DNA from: Lithospermum erythrorhizon
Taxonomy: Eukaryota > Streptophyta > Magnoliopsida > Boraginales > Boraginaceae
Direction of reading: 5' to 3'
Assembly (NCBI GenBank): GCA_019722365.1
Contig: JADFUC010002162.1
Span: 103,411-167,410, forward strand
Length of the DNA stretch: 64,000 nucleotides
Positions 1-10,706 of this stretch are shown here, piece after piece (the stretch's first letter is position 1; the number at the start of each line of letters is the position of its first letter). The position numbers and the translations under genes were made by a program. Under the pieces are notes generated by a model, which worked only from the letters and a program-made list of their open reading frames with translations, was not told the DNA's origin and made no database searches.

Positions 1-351
1 ACCCATGCTAAATCCATTCTCAATTCTTCTATGTTAATATTTGTCTATAGGAAATTCAATGTTAAATGAGACTCTTACCGAAAAATAACACTCTTGTTTT
101 TTAAGATGGTTTTTCAGATATAATAATTATGCAAAATTAATTTTATTTTCACCAATATCTTTTAGTTTTCAAGATTCATGAGTTTGTATTATTTGAATGT
201 CAAAAAAAACATGAGATGAAGTTATATAGATGAAAGGAAATATGAAAAAATTAGAGTAAATACTTAATTAATGGATGTTGGTATAAAGGGCGTTAAACTA
301 TGAAAGATATTAAGATAATGAGAATTATCTGGGGTGACATAAAATAAGATG
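1..351. other. AT-rich intergenic sequence, nothing recognised
   Basis: I see no coding frame, repeat end or RNA gene in this AT-rich stretch. Confidence 0.5.
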
Positions 352-601
352 TTATTCTTTTCGCTTTTTTGTTGTTTTCGCTTTAGCTATTTATACATGA
401 TTGTGTTAAAAAAGAGTAAAAACGATTGAAAAATATAAAAATGACAACAATCAAACAATATCATTGGTTGGTCGTTAATTTAAAGAGAAAAAATAGTCAA
501 AAAGTATATTTAAAATGTGAAATTGCTATTTATGAGTATGCTAAAACGACAAATATTTTGAAACAAATTTCTTTGCCTAAAACGATAACTAAGAAAACGT
601 A
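352..601. mobile_element. Stowaway-like MITE, degraded copy 1
   Basis: This stretch aligns along its length with the MITE at 43,262-43,509. Shared blocks include CAAAAAGTA followed by AAAATGT, and GACAAATATTTTGAAA, and the ends correspond. It is non-coding and about 250 bp long. The terminal CTCCNTCCGT-type inverted repeats are eroded here, so the family call rests on the better-preserved copy. The short frame at 426-608 lies inside the MITE and is not a gene. Confidence 0.5.
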
Positions 602-906
602 TGAGTAATAAATATTTCAAGACGTAAGGCATCGCTTCTTGATTTCCATACTGAAATGAACTTGAATGCATGATGTTAAAGCTGACATCGAGAACCCAAC
701 ACCTTAAATTCGATGGACATATGAGTAATACCGCAGCTAAACGCTTCATGACTTTCGATAGTACGCATTACGTAGTAGTCACATCGATACGAGATTTTTA
801 CATTATGATTTCTTTTGACCAAAGTGTAAAAGACAAATCTATCAATATTATTCTTCACATTGCATGATTAGTTATCACACAATATCTAATTGTCTATCCT
901 AAGGGG
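602..906. other. AT-rich intergenic sequence, nothing recognised
   Basis: Two overlapping short frames on opposite strands (670-867 and 676-858) show no protein family features. I see nothing else. Confidence 0.4.
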
Positions 907-1586
907 TAGGGATGGGAACAACAGAAAAATCTCGTACCGAATCGTACCGATTTCAATCGATTTGGTTGATTTTTTTTTTCAACCTCATCGACATTTAAGC
1001 TCAAACAATTTTAAACCGAATATTTTGCTAAGCCATGGGTTTTACCAAAATCCCATCAAACCGCATCAATCACACCGATAATATAATTTTTAATATATTA
1101 TATATATTTTTACATAACTAAATCGGTATTTATAATCTTATTTAACAATTTAAGATCAAGTCCATTAAAAATTTAACATATTCCACTTATCATTTATCAA
1201 TTGATAATCGGTGATGACGAGGATTATATTCGCATTACTTTCGACTTACTCGTAGTAGCTTAACAATACGGTTTTGATGATTTCTCGAAAATCATAATTA
1301 CTCATCACTACCACAACTATTATTCACAATTGATCATTTATTTTGGATTAATTGACTACTTATTTGTTAAACAATTGATTATTATGCATTTTCGACAAAT
1401 CAATGTCCAATTTCTAAGATTTACTGTTTTCATCGAAAAATGAATAAGACTGAATCGCACCTGACCGCACCGATAAACCGACACCGAACCGAAAAATCGA
1501 AACCGATTCGCACCTAATTAAGCAAACCAGGACGGGCGTCCTAAAACCGCACTGACCGCACTTGAATCGCACTACTACCATCCCTA
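907..1586. mobile_element. Non-autonomous hAT-like DNA transposon, about 680 bp
   Basis: The left end reads TAGGGATGGG and the right end CCATCCCTA, a terminal inverted repeat of the Ac/Ds (hAT) type. The flanks, CTAAGGGG at 899-906 and CTACGGAG at 1,587-1,594, match at six of eight positions, as expected of an old 8-bp hAT target duplication. Subterminal regions are rich in ACCGA/CACCGA motifs on both sides (about 935-1,080 and 1,450-1,570), which in hAT elements usually act as transposase binding arrays. No transposase frame is present, so it would need help to move. A related end occurs near 59,571. Confidence 0.7.
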
Positions 1587-2465
1587 CTACGGAGTATATA
1601 ATAGTATAAAACTAAGGATTATAATTGTTTGATGAAACCTAAATGCACAATGAAGCATGCATGTCATGTGTCACTCTCTAATTAAATGGAAGTTATTTTC
1701 AATATATGGTGATTTTCAAATTTAACACATGAGCTTTTACTATATACTTTAAAAATTGTTATCAAAATATTTCTAAATTATATTAAAATTTTCAATTAAA
1801 ATTAATTACTATTTTTTAAAATATTAATTCTAAATTTTTTTATTTAATAATTATTAAAATGCACAAACATCGATTTGCATCTGCATAACTAAATAAGACG
1901 TAATGCTCTTTTAATTACCCGATTATGAATATGCTCACGGGTTTAACCAATAAAATCAATCTAAATGCTAGACCTCTATATCCAAAGAGAAGATTTGGTC
2001 ACAGCTCATAAGGTAAAAAATTATAAATTAAGCCACAAATAAACGATAAATATGGAAACAATAAAAAGGCCAATAAAAACATACAAGTAGAAATTAAGTA
2101 AAGATGTAAATGAACTTGAAAGCTGATTCAATTCAAGGGTTCGCTCGAAATAGCTCCATCTCATTCGATTCGATTCAAAGCGCTCAAATGGAAATACTCG
2201 ATTCTAACGATCAAATCCGTAGAATCGAACCTTAAAACCACGGTTCGAAATAGCTCACCTCGATGGTCCTAAAACCCTTGGTCCAAATATTTTACCTAGA
2301 CCACTAGACCAGGAGATAAACATGGTCCAATATCCCAAGCCGTTTGGTCCATTTGGTCCATATAATAATCAACCCATTTATTCATTTAAGCCCAACCCAT
2401 TTGACCCAACATATAATTCTCAACCCCAAATCCCCAACCTGATTCATTATCAAATTTGTTTCTCC
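1587..2465. other. Intergenic sequence with transposon-like segment
   Basis: No gene is visible. About 2,105-2,440 is transposon-like: it opens with GATGTAAATGA, carries several TCGAAC/TTCGA motifs, then repeated GGTCCA motifs (about 2,262-2,362). The same GATGTAAATGA terminus, in reverse orientation, is found near 14,365-14,375 and 23,265-23,275, so this is probably a fragment of a dispersed DNA element. The rest is AT-rich. Confidence 0.35.
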
Positions 2466-2562
2466 TTTTTTTTTTTTATCAAATAGAGTCTCAAATAGAG
2501 TTAATGTTCGGAGTTATAAAAGCGAATGAATCCAACCCCACGCCGATCAAAATCAACAAAGA

Positions 2563-5344
2563 CTAGACACCCAGAGATGGACTATAAAACAAGCAAAAGT
2601 CCCTAAGCATCGTGCATCCCAAGTTGGCCAAAGCATCGGCCGGTTGGTTCCCTTCACGGTGGACATGTTTCAACCCCAATTCTGGGATGTTACGAGTAAT
2701 CATCTGCAATCATTGACAAGAGTGTTGCAAGAATTAGTAGCGTCATCAGAGGAATTAACAATTGTAATAGCTACTTGGTAGTCAGATTCGATCATGAAAG
2801 GGAAATAATTGTGTTTAATAGCAAGATCCTATCCCGGATTGCCCAAAGTTCTGCGGTGGTGTTTGAGGCCCACTTAATTTTTCTAGCGAAACCAACCTTC
2901 CAGAATAGAAGCGAGCGAGGGCACTCCCACGGAACATGCCGACAAGATTCCTGGGAGAAGCATGAGCTACAGAGGTGGTCAGCAATGAGATATGTTTTGA
3001 AGAGGATGGTAAAAAGAGCTCCAGTACATGTACAATTGTCATGCCATAGAGAAGTTTCATTACCTGTGGCTAAACATTTTTTAGGCCTTTCATTAAGAGG
3101 TCCATCCCATTTCAAGATTCCTTGCATTGATTGAAGAAGATGATATGACTCTTTGCCTGGTAAGGCTGTAAACAGGGAGTAGTAACTAGGAATGGCCGAG
3201 GTGCTAGATTGGATTAGTTTCCTCCTAGTAGCTAAGGAGAGGCAATTGACTTTAGACCCTCGGATTTTTTCAAGAATGAAGTTGAAATCCGATAAAGGTA
3301 ACTTCCCCACTTTAAGCGGAAAACCCATATATTTGGTGAGTGTTGCACTGCTGTAATTCTTGGAGAAAAGAACTTTTGATGTCTCAGAGCTTTCTCGTTG
3401 ACCGGACCAAAACAAAAAAGATCAAGGATTCCACTAATGGCATTAGCCGTAATACTTTTTGCTTCCCCGAAGAGTATGATGTTGTCGGCGAAAAAACAAT
3501 GTGAGATAGTGTGTCCAGTCCGCCCAAACTTCAAAGGTCACCAATCTTTCGAGGCCACTGATGCTTTAATTTGGCGATGGAGAATTTCCATAAGAAGAAT
3601 GAATATATAAGGAAAGATCCAATCTCCCTGCCTGATGCCTCTCGAGGGAATGAAGGTGTTGCTTGTTTTACCATTGACAAGAACCGACATGCTTGAGGAA
3701 GTAATACAAGCCATAATCATTTTTTATTGACAATCCGGGAAGCCAAAGAACTTGAGACAGTGGCGTATACAGCTCCATTCTATCCTATCAAATGCTTTTT
3801 CAAGATCAAGTTTGATGGTCATGTACCCTGTTTTTCCAATTTTTTTGCTGAGGGAGTGGAGTGCCTCATGTACAAGAATAACATTGTCACCACCTTGGCA
3901 TCCCGGAAGGAAGCTTGTTTGAAATAGGTTGATGATTTTATTTAGGTAAGGCCCTAATTCAATTGACAAGCAATCGGGTGAGACACTTGTAGATTGTATT
4001 GCATAGGCTAATGTGTCTATATTGCTTGACCGATTCAGGTCTATCCACCTTAGGAATGAGGCAAATATAAGTGGAATTGATCTCTGAAATAGTATCATAG
4101 TTCATGAAGGCATTATGGATGGTGGATAGGACAGCGTTTTCGATGGATGGCCAACATTTATGGAAAAAGATTGGATGCAAACCATCCGGCCCAGGGGTTT
4201 TGTAAGGTTTAAAGCTCTTCAAGGCCATCAAGATCTCCTTATCAGAGAACTGTGTGTTGAGGGAAAGGTGGGAGGCAGTCGTAAATGGTTGGAGGCTATC
4301 TAGGAATGGTGGGAGTAGAGTGGAGTAGGAAGTGTCACTAGTGTATAACCCAGAGAAGAAGTTTGTTATATGCTCCGAAATATCACCATGATTGGTGATC
4401 CATGCTCCATTCTCACCACCGATCATGTTCATGTTATTTTTATGCCTTCGGATAATGGTTGAGGTGTGGAAGAACCTCGCACTTGCATCTCCAAACTGTA
4501 ACCATTCCACTCCTGATTTTGTGGAATCTTCTCGGCATTCAACAAGTGATCATATTTCTTCATAAGCTTAGATTCAATATTTGACAAGAATGTGGAATCT
4601 CTGGTTGAAGTAATTTCTTGAATGCCTTAAGTCTTGCAACAATGTGTCTGAGTTTGAAGTGAACATTCCCAAAGACATCTCTATTCCAAACTTTGGCTTT
4701 GCTCGCAAAGGTGTTGGGCACTTTATTAATATTCCCAGTTTCAACGCTCCAGTGATCATGAACAAATTTTGCAAATTCACTATGGGTGAGCCACATTGGT
4801 TGCAATTTAAAAGGGGCAACACCAGTTATCGGTCTGTTCGAGAAGCAGTGAACAAGAATGGGGGGCGGGGGCATGATCAAAGCGTAGTCTTGGTAAATGG
4901 TGGACTTCAGCCTTATCGAACATGGTCCTCCATTGCTGATTTCCAAAGGCCCAATCTAGCCTTTAAACAGTTGCAGTGCCCTAATTGATCTTTCTAACCC
5001 AAGTGAACTTGGGAGACCATTGTAACCCAGGTCTAAGATCACAACAATTAATGAAATTATTAAAGGCCTGCAATTTGGAGCGGGATTGGGATTCACACTC
5101 GATGATATCAATGTGAATTCGTTGCAATTCACAGCAGCAAACACCTAGCAGAAGCCTATCAGGTCGCTCATTTCCAATCAAAAAAGCTTAGCATTCTGCA
5201 GATTTCATTAGCTTGGCGTCCAGAACCTTTAGCCTCGGTGAGGATGAGGATACCAGGTTTGTGGTGGTCGAGCATTTCTTTGAGGTGAGATCTTGTGCGG
5301 GGCTTTTGGGCTCCACGACAATTCCAAGGAATGATGTTCACCAT
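2563..5344 (-). pseudogene. LINE ORF2 remnant: endonuclease, reverse transcriptase, RNase H
   Basis: In a live element this protein nicks target DNA and reverse-transcribes the LINE RNA. The frame starts at ATG 5,342-5,344 with an APE-type endonuclease opening (MVNIIPWNCRG, then a TEAK-type motif). RT motifs follow in shifting frames: KTPGPDGLHPIFF near 4,180-4,210, a LIPKV motif near 4,060, LDLEKAFDRIEW near 3,780-3,810, GIRQGDWIFP near 3,625-3,650, and FADN near 3,485 in place of the catalytic FADD. A zf-RVT-type Cys/His region lies at about 2,920-3,070. The C-terminal RNase H motif HREGNQPADALANLG lies at about 2,618-2,670, with a TAG stop at 2,563-2,565. At least four frameshifts and the altered FADD make it dead. 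Pieces were joined by eye from family order. Confidence 0.85.
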
Positions 5345-7111
5345 GTGACAGATTTGGTGTGGTTTAGGAACTACCTGGGCCATCCTGCCCGATTGGAGTT
5401 CATGTTTTTGAGTTTCCTTGAATTCCTTCTGGCAGATTGGAATCAATTGGAATTCGTAGTTCCGAAATTCTTTTGTCGTTTCCACCTCCTTGGTCTTGAT
5501 GTAGATCCTTATTGCCACTATATTGTCCAAGGTTATAATCTCCCAGATTGTGATTGATGAGCCCGTGTATTTGAATTCCATCGTCTGACCCTTTTCGATC
5601 AATCTTTCGAGCGCCGGCTTTGAGGATTCTGATCGAGGATCGTATTCTGGTAGGAGGTTTGATGGAGCCAGAGGGAGTGGTGGGATTGAGGAGGATAGCC
5701 TCTCTGTCCAGAGATTTGCCATGGCAGTGAGATGTTGGGTAGAGTTTCTCAAGGCTGCATTTTCTTGGAGAAGCCAATGGAACCATTCCCTGCACCAAGT
5801 GATGTTCATCTCCTCCAAGTTCATTCGCCTATTTGTTAGCCTGTGTCTGAGGTCCCTCTGTTGAGGGGATGGTGGGGGGAGGGGGAGGTGGAAAATGCAA
5901 AGAAAGATCTCCTTTGGTCTCCCCTTCGGGTGGATGATGAGTGATTTCTTCAAATGTTCTGATGGTTCCTCATGTTGTGTTCCATTAGGAATGGTAGGGG
6001 TGGGAGTTTAGTTGAGGAGGAGAGAGGGTGAGATAATGAGTATTGTGTTTGAATTTTTTGTGAGTTCTGTAATATTTGGTTGTAGTAGGGGTGAGGGTTG
6101 TAGGGGGTTGGTAGAGTCAGAGGAGCAAGGATAATTAGCATGTGGCTTTGCAGGTGCTATTTCCTGCCAAGATTGCAGGGGAGGGGTGGGACAAAGTGCA
6201 CAGTAGGAACAATGTTACTGTTTCTAGGCTTCTCCTTTTTTGTCTTATTTTGGAAAGGGGGACTCCCTCCAAATTTTTCAATTTTTCCAAAAGAGGAAAG
6301 TTGACCTTTTTGGTTGGTAGGATTTTTCCGTAAACCATTTGAGGTTTTTTTGGTATTCTTTCTATGGCTAACCAGGAGTCATTCCCCAAAGTCTTGACTA
6401 TTGTTAGGTGTTGATTGTAGGGCAGGGGTTGGGATATTGCCCTCAAGGACACCTTTGTAATAGTAGTTTTAAGCTCTGTAATAGAGGAAGGATCACAACT
6501 AGAGTCGATGAGCAAGACAGGAGCCTTGGTGGGACAGTTGAGAGAGTCATGCCCCAAAAATCCACAGTCAAAACAGAGAGTGACATTTTCATACAAAAGT
6601 TTTTGGGAGTGCATTCCGATAAGGACCGAAGTAGTGATAGGTTTATCAAGGTCCAACTAGATACCAAGTCGAGCAAATCTTCCTCTCTTGGTATTTGTAG
6701 TTTTCGTGTCAATGCGAAGGAGGGTTCCATGGTGGGAGCCAACATCATTAAGAACCTCCATGTAATAGTATTCCACCGGGAGGCTTGGAAGTCGGAGCCA
6801 AATTGTTGTTGATTTTGTCGCGGCTTGTTTTGGGTTGAAGTTTGGCTCCCAAACTCGGACTGCCATGAAATAACCATTGATGAACCATGGTCCCTCATGA
6901 AGGGCTTTAAGATAATCTTCTTCAAGCGTGAAGAGCACAATGAAGTAGTCTTTCCTAAGGTCAATGACATTAAGGGAACCCTTAATAGGCCATTACTGTT
7001 TGATCTTAAAGCTGAAGAATTGAAATCCCAAGAGTTTTCCATAGCATTTTGCAATGATGGAAAGTTTCCAAGGCTCTTATGCAGCGCTCTGAGTAGTGAC
7101 GGAATGGGCAC
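5345..7111 (-). pseudogene. LINE ORF1 remnant: DUF4283-type RNA-binding protein with CCHC knuckle
   Basis: ORF1 proteins of plant L1 elements coat the element RNA. The DUF4283-like part is read at about 6,700-6,960 (ALHEGPWFINGYFMAVRVW, then a WLRLPSLPVEYY motif). A CCHC zinc knuckle, CFDCGFLGHDSLNCP, lies at about 6,530-6,575. These two parts share one frame and are separated by a single TAG stop at 6,657-6,659, where relatives would have a sense codon. Further left, towards ORF2, the reading continues through shifted frames rich in Pro and Ser (about 5,953-6,140) into a poorly recognisable C-terminal part. The start is uncertain. The frame upstream of 6,938 carries another stop. Confidence 0.7.
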
Positions 7112-7583
7112 AACGGGTGGGGGAGAGTGGCTGGCAGGTTGTGGTGTGGTAGTTTGGATTTGGGTAGGGAGAAGAGGGTATAGGAAAGGTCAAAGAGAAT
7201 AGTGGTGGTGGAGGAGGTGCTTGGGTTCAAATTTTTTGGTGAGGTGAGGCAGTTTAGGTAGGTGGTGGAGGGTGAGGAGTGACCATTTAGATTTTGGTGA
7301 TGGTGGCGTTGGGAAGTTTTTGGGTGGTGCTAGCAGAGAGCATTTTTTGTATTCCCAAATCTGTTTCTCTACTAAAGCTATCATCTCTCTCCCTCTTTGT
7401 CTCTCTAAAGTCTGAAACAAGTAAGCAACAATACTCAACAAGAATAATCAACAACAATAATAAACTAAGGGGGTTTTGAAGATGCATGCATGCTTTACAA
7501 ATTCGGTAGTATGTTGAGTCAATGTTTGTTTGAAGATGCATCTATGTATTTTTCGGTTAATTTATAATTTGATTTTGTTTTTT

Positions 7584-8353
7584 TGTAGCGATCAGTAAAA
7601 ATTCGTACGAGGTGAGAATCATTATAATCAGAACCTTGCGTCATGCGTCAGATGGACATTCGAGTTTAAAAACTACACATTTCATCAAAAATTTGATTTC
7701 CAAATAATATTCTCAGAAATATGGGTTTAAAATTTCTGATTCATTGGGTGTGTTTAGCTAATTGACTCCATATATATATATCTGATATATCGCAAAAACG
7801 TGTCTTTGGCGAAATTCTGTGGAGAATAAATCGTATTCGAGAATCTGAAATAATTAAGCCAATTTAAGTTTGAAAATAAAGTCACAACCGATCAAAATAG
7901 TTGACAATGGCATCAAAATCGGTTGTGAGGATCACTCTGTCATGCTCACTTTAGCCACTCAGACAATCTCAAGCAATGCTCTTGGCTCAGTAGCCGTCTG
8001 TCGGCGCATGAGTAATCACATGGCGAAAGGGTGTATCTTGCTGAAGAACCCCAGTGAAAACTTAACGTGGGGGGTGTAGGCTTTCTGTCTGGGCAGGGCG
8101 ATAATATTATAATAGTCAATATGAAATCGTATATATAAAAGGCTACGCAATAAAGTCATCTGATAAGGTTCAAAAAGAAAGTTTCGGGCGTAACGTGTTA
8201 AGATATAATAGAAGATATGATAAGCAACGCGATGTGAAATGAAATACAAAGAACTTCGACATAGATTATAACTCACAATTAAATGTGTATCTATATTATC
8301 TCACTTAAAGTATCTTAGAAGCGCCAATGCGCGTATCTTTCGATCCGTCCCCA
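7584..8353 (-). mobile_element. Ty3/gypsy LTR fragment, 3' part
   Basis: This matches the 3' portion of the minus-strand LTRs at 10,707-11,480 and 19,656-20,440. Shared blocks include the GTTGACAA region, CTCTTGGCTCAG, GTCTGTCGGC and the TATAATAGA block. Its outer edge, TGTAGCGA at 7,584, corresponds to the LTR terminus TGTAACGA. It stops abruptly at 8,353, where an LTR in the opposite orientation begins. Confidence 0.65.
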
Positions 8354-8618
8354 TGTAATAACCATTTATGTTGAAAAAAAAATTTAAAATTTAAAATTTT
8401 TTAGGTGTGATTGGGACCGGTGATAGTATAAATAATTTTGATGATAATATTATTTTGTGATTATTTGAGCCGAATTACATTTATAATTTAGTAGTAATAG
8501 TCATGGATAATTCCAGTTAAGTTAGGTCGTTAAGTCGTTCGATAGCTCGATTCACATTGATTTAGGGCCTGAGCTTCTTATGGGTTTCTTGACAGAGATA
8601 AGTATCATCTTTCAACCT

Positions 8619-8626
8619 TATAAATA
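8619..8626 (+). promoter_or_regulatory. Candidate TATA box of the gypsy LTR
   Basis: TATAAATA lies 265 bases into the LTR and about 150 bases before a conserved splice-donor-like site. The position fits a U3 promoter driving an R region. Inferred from sequence alone. Confidence 0.45.
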
Positions 8627-8774
8627 ATCGCAAAAATATGTCTCATTCCTTGCTTTTTGGCGAGACTCTCTTGTGAGCAAGCAACAAAAAAATTTCTTAG
8701 TTTCTTCGCTGTTGCATTATAAAGAACCTCGAGTTGATTATTAAGGTTTCCCAAGCGTCACACCCTACGATTTT

Positions 8775-8783
8775 GAGGTAAGA
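8775..8783 (+). promoter_or_regulatory. Conserved 5' splice-donor-like site in LTR
   Basis: GAG|GTAAGAA matches the plant 5' splice-site consensus. The equivalent GT is kept in other LTR copies of the family at 12,918 (-), 13,602 (-), 15,797 (-), 21,817 (-), 22,517 (-) and 54,077 (+), always 395-425 bases from the LTR start. It may be the donor of a leader intron. Confidence 0.45.
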
Positions 8784-9944
8784 AAATAGCGTTTTTGGTT
8801 GATTTTTGAGGTTGACTTTTGGTTGACTTTTACATAATTCAATTTTATGATGAATCTTAGTTTGTTATGGATCCTACCAGTGAATATAAGTGATGAATTC
8901 ATGACTTAGGGTCGTTTGAGGATGTTATGAATTGAAGGTTGACTTTTCTAGGTTTCGGTTGACTTTTTGGGGTGATATTTTTATAAGACTTTAAATGTGT
9001 AGGGAGTTTAATTGGGACCTTATTGTAGTTGTTGTGATGTTAAATTGGTGATTTAAAATTGATTAAAGGGAGTTAGGTTGAAAAAGTGTTATTTTCAAGT
9101 TGAGTTATAATTGATATTTTGGGAGTATAAATTGTTAATTATGGACTTGAGAGTTAATTAGAATGACTTATAAGTTGATTTGAAATGTTAAAGTAATAAG
9201 ATGAAAAATTTAGCAGAATTCCGATTTGAGTTATATCCGATGGGATTATAATTCGATAGTTTACCCGTCGTATTAGACCGTTTAGAAGTAATTCAGATTA
9301 GAGTTGGTAATGTTTATTCTCACTACGTAATTACTTGGTATTAGTTCACAGTATACTTTAAGGTGTTGTTAGGCCTTGACGAAGGGCACTTTCCGTTATC
9401 GCGTTTTTAAGTGAGGACTTTTGTGATAACTAGTAAGTGATCTTTTTATCTCGTGTATTACACTGTACTTACTTTAAATGAATTGTGCATAAATTTAAGT
9501 AATATAATTATATTATGATAGTATACATGTCTTTGTAATATAATTATGTGTGAATGGTGTACATGTTATTGTGTTATGATTGCATTGAGAATGACATGAT
9601 TGTGTGTGATTCGTTTTGGTGAGCCGTGATGATTATGTGATTATAATGCGTGGCGTTAAAAGATTCTTGAGGTAAGTAATAGCTTGAACTCCCGACTTGT
9701 ATTTTACGTTTACGTGGCCTTTTAGAGCCTTTGTTATATTCACAATGGTGTCGTGACTTATGTATTTAAATGGCTTTTTGTCGGCGGTGTGTTTGACTTG
9801 ATTGTGAGATGTTTTAGTGTGTGCTTGGATATTGTTTGAGATAGAGTAGATGGTTATTGAGAGGTGATGGTTAGAGTTATGTATGTCTTTAGAGGTGACT
9901 TGAGTATTAGGATATGACCACCCCAGATTTGGGATGGTTATGGG

Positions 9945-10206
9945 TTAGGTGGCTCTATAGGCGTTGTGTATCAACTTTATACTTAGGTATAAGAGCGTTG
10001 TGTATCAGTTTATCGTTGGTATAGGCGTGTTATGCTCCGGTTTATACGTTGGTATAAGGCGTTATTATGTCCGAACTTTATCGTCGGTATCTGACGTTGT
10101 GTATCGACTTTATAGGTGCGTATAAAAGGCGTGTTTATCGACTTTATACTTCGGTATAGGCGTTGGTTATCGGCATACTTCGGTATAAAAGGCGTTGTAG
10201 ATCGAT
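9945..10206 (+). repeat. Tandem hairpin array within LTR
   Basis: About seven degenerate units of 30-40 bp, each with a GGCGTTGTGTATC-like part followed by a small palindrome of the form TTATAC-N4-GTATAA. The copies near 10,143 and 10,175 have a TTCG loop closed by C-G, the exceptionally stable UUCG tetraloop type in RNA. Related arrays lie at the same place in other LTR copies. Confidence 0.65.
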
Positions 10207-10706
10207 TGAAGTTGAAAGCTTATGTGCATCGGGGATTAGAATCCGGATGGTATCACAGTTGATAAGTGATTGATATTTGGGAATTATAGTCGTTGTTGGA
10301 ATCTTGATTTCTTTCTAGAATTGTATGCTTCTTGGAACCCTCTATTATATCTTCATGTGTATATGCGAGACAGCACATTGGAATTATGTTGTATGACTTT
10401 ATTAAGTAGTCACTGTATATATGTATTTTACTTTCATATTTGACTCACGATAATATCTATTCACGATCTCGTTGTTGTCTTGTCGGCAGTGCTGATGGTT
10501 ATCTTCCTTTTCAGGCTTTAAGCGTAAACCCAGTATTTTGTATTCGAGGATATTGTATTTACTCTCGGTTTAGCCTTGCGGTGCGACTCTTTTTGTAGAC
10601 ATATTTATATATATGTTAAGTGATTAATGGATGAGATATCTTTGGAATGAGAATATTAGGTACAAACTTATAAACCAAGTTTATGCTAATCCCCATCGAT
10701 GATGTT

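Larger units (their letters stand above)
2466..7480 (-). mobile_element. L1-type non-LTR retrotransposon (LINE), decayed, near full length
   Basis: Read on the minus strand, this is a complete LINE order: a purine-rich 5' leader (about 7,200-7,480), an ORF1 with a DUF4283-type domain and a CCHC knuckle, an ORF2 with endonuclease, reverse transcriptase, zinc-finger and RNase H remains, a short 3' UTR, and a 3' poly(A) seen as twelve Ts at 2,466-2,477. The coding regions are broken by several frameshifts and stops. I could not find convincing target-site duplications; the 5' boundary is approximate. The RNase H at the ORF2 end is typical of many plant L1 lineages. Confidence 0.85.
8354..10640 (+). 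mobile_element. Ty3/gypsy LTR, plus strand, 3' end unclear
   Basis: It starts with TGTAATAACC and follows the minus-strand LTR copies block by block: an A/T-rich start, the conserved ATTTATAATTTAGTAGTAAT block, a TATA box, a GAGGTAAGAAA splice-donor-like site, repeated GTTGACTTTT motifs, the ACTTTAAATGTGTAG block, and then a hairpin array. The left flank GATCCGTCCCCA is sequence found inside the minus-strand LTRs (compare about 20,430), so this copy appears to have inserted into one. The 3' terminus is degraded. 10,640-10,706 is unassigned. Confidence 0.65.

Noticed and set aside
5213..5557. 114-residue plus-strand frame
   Set aside because: It is the antisense of the LINE endonuclease region; the minus-strand reading has clear family motifs.
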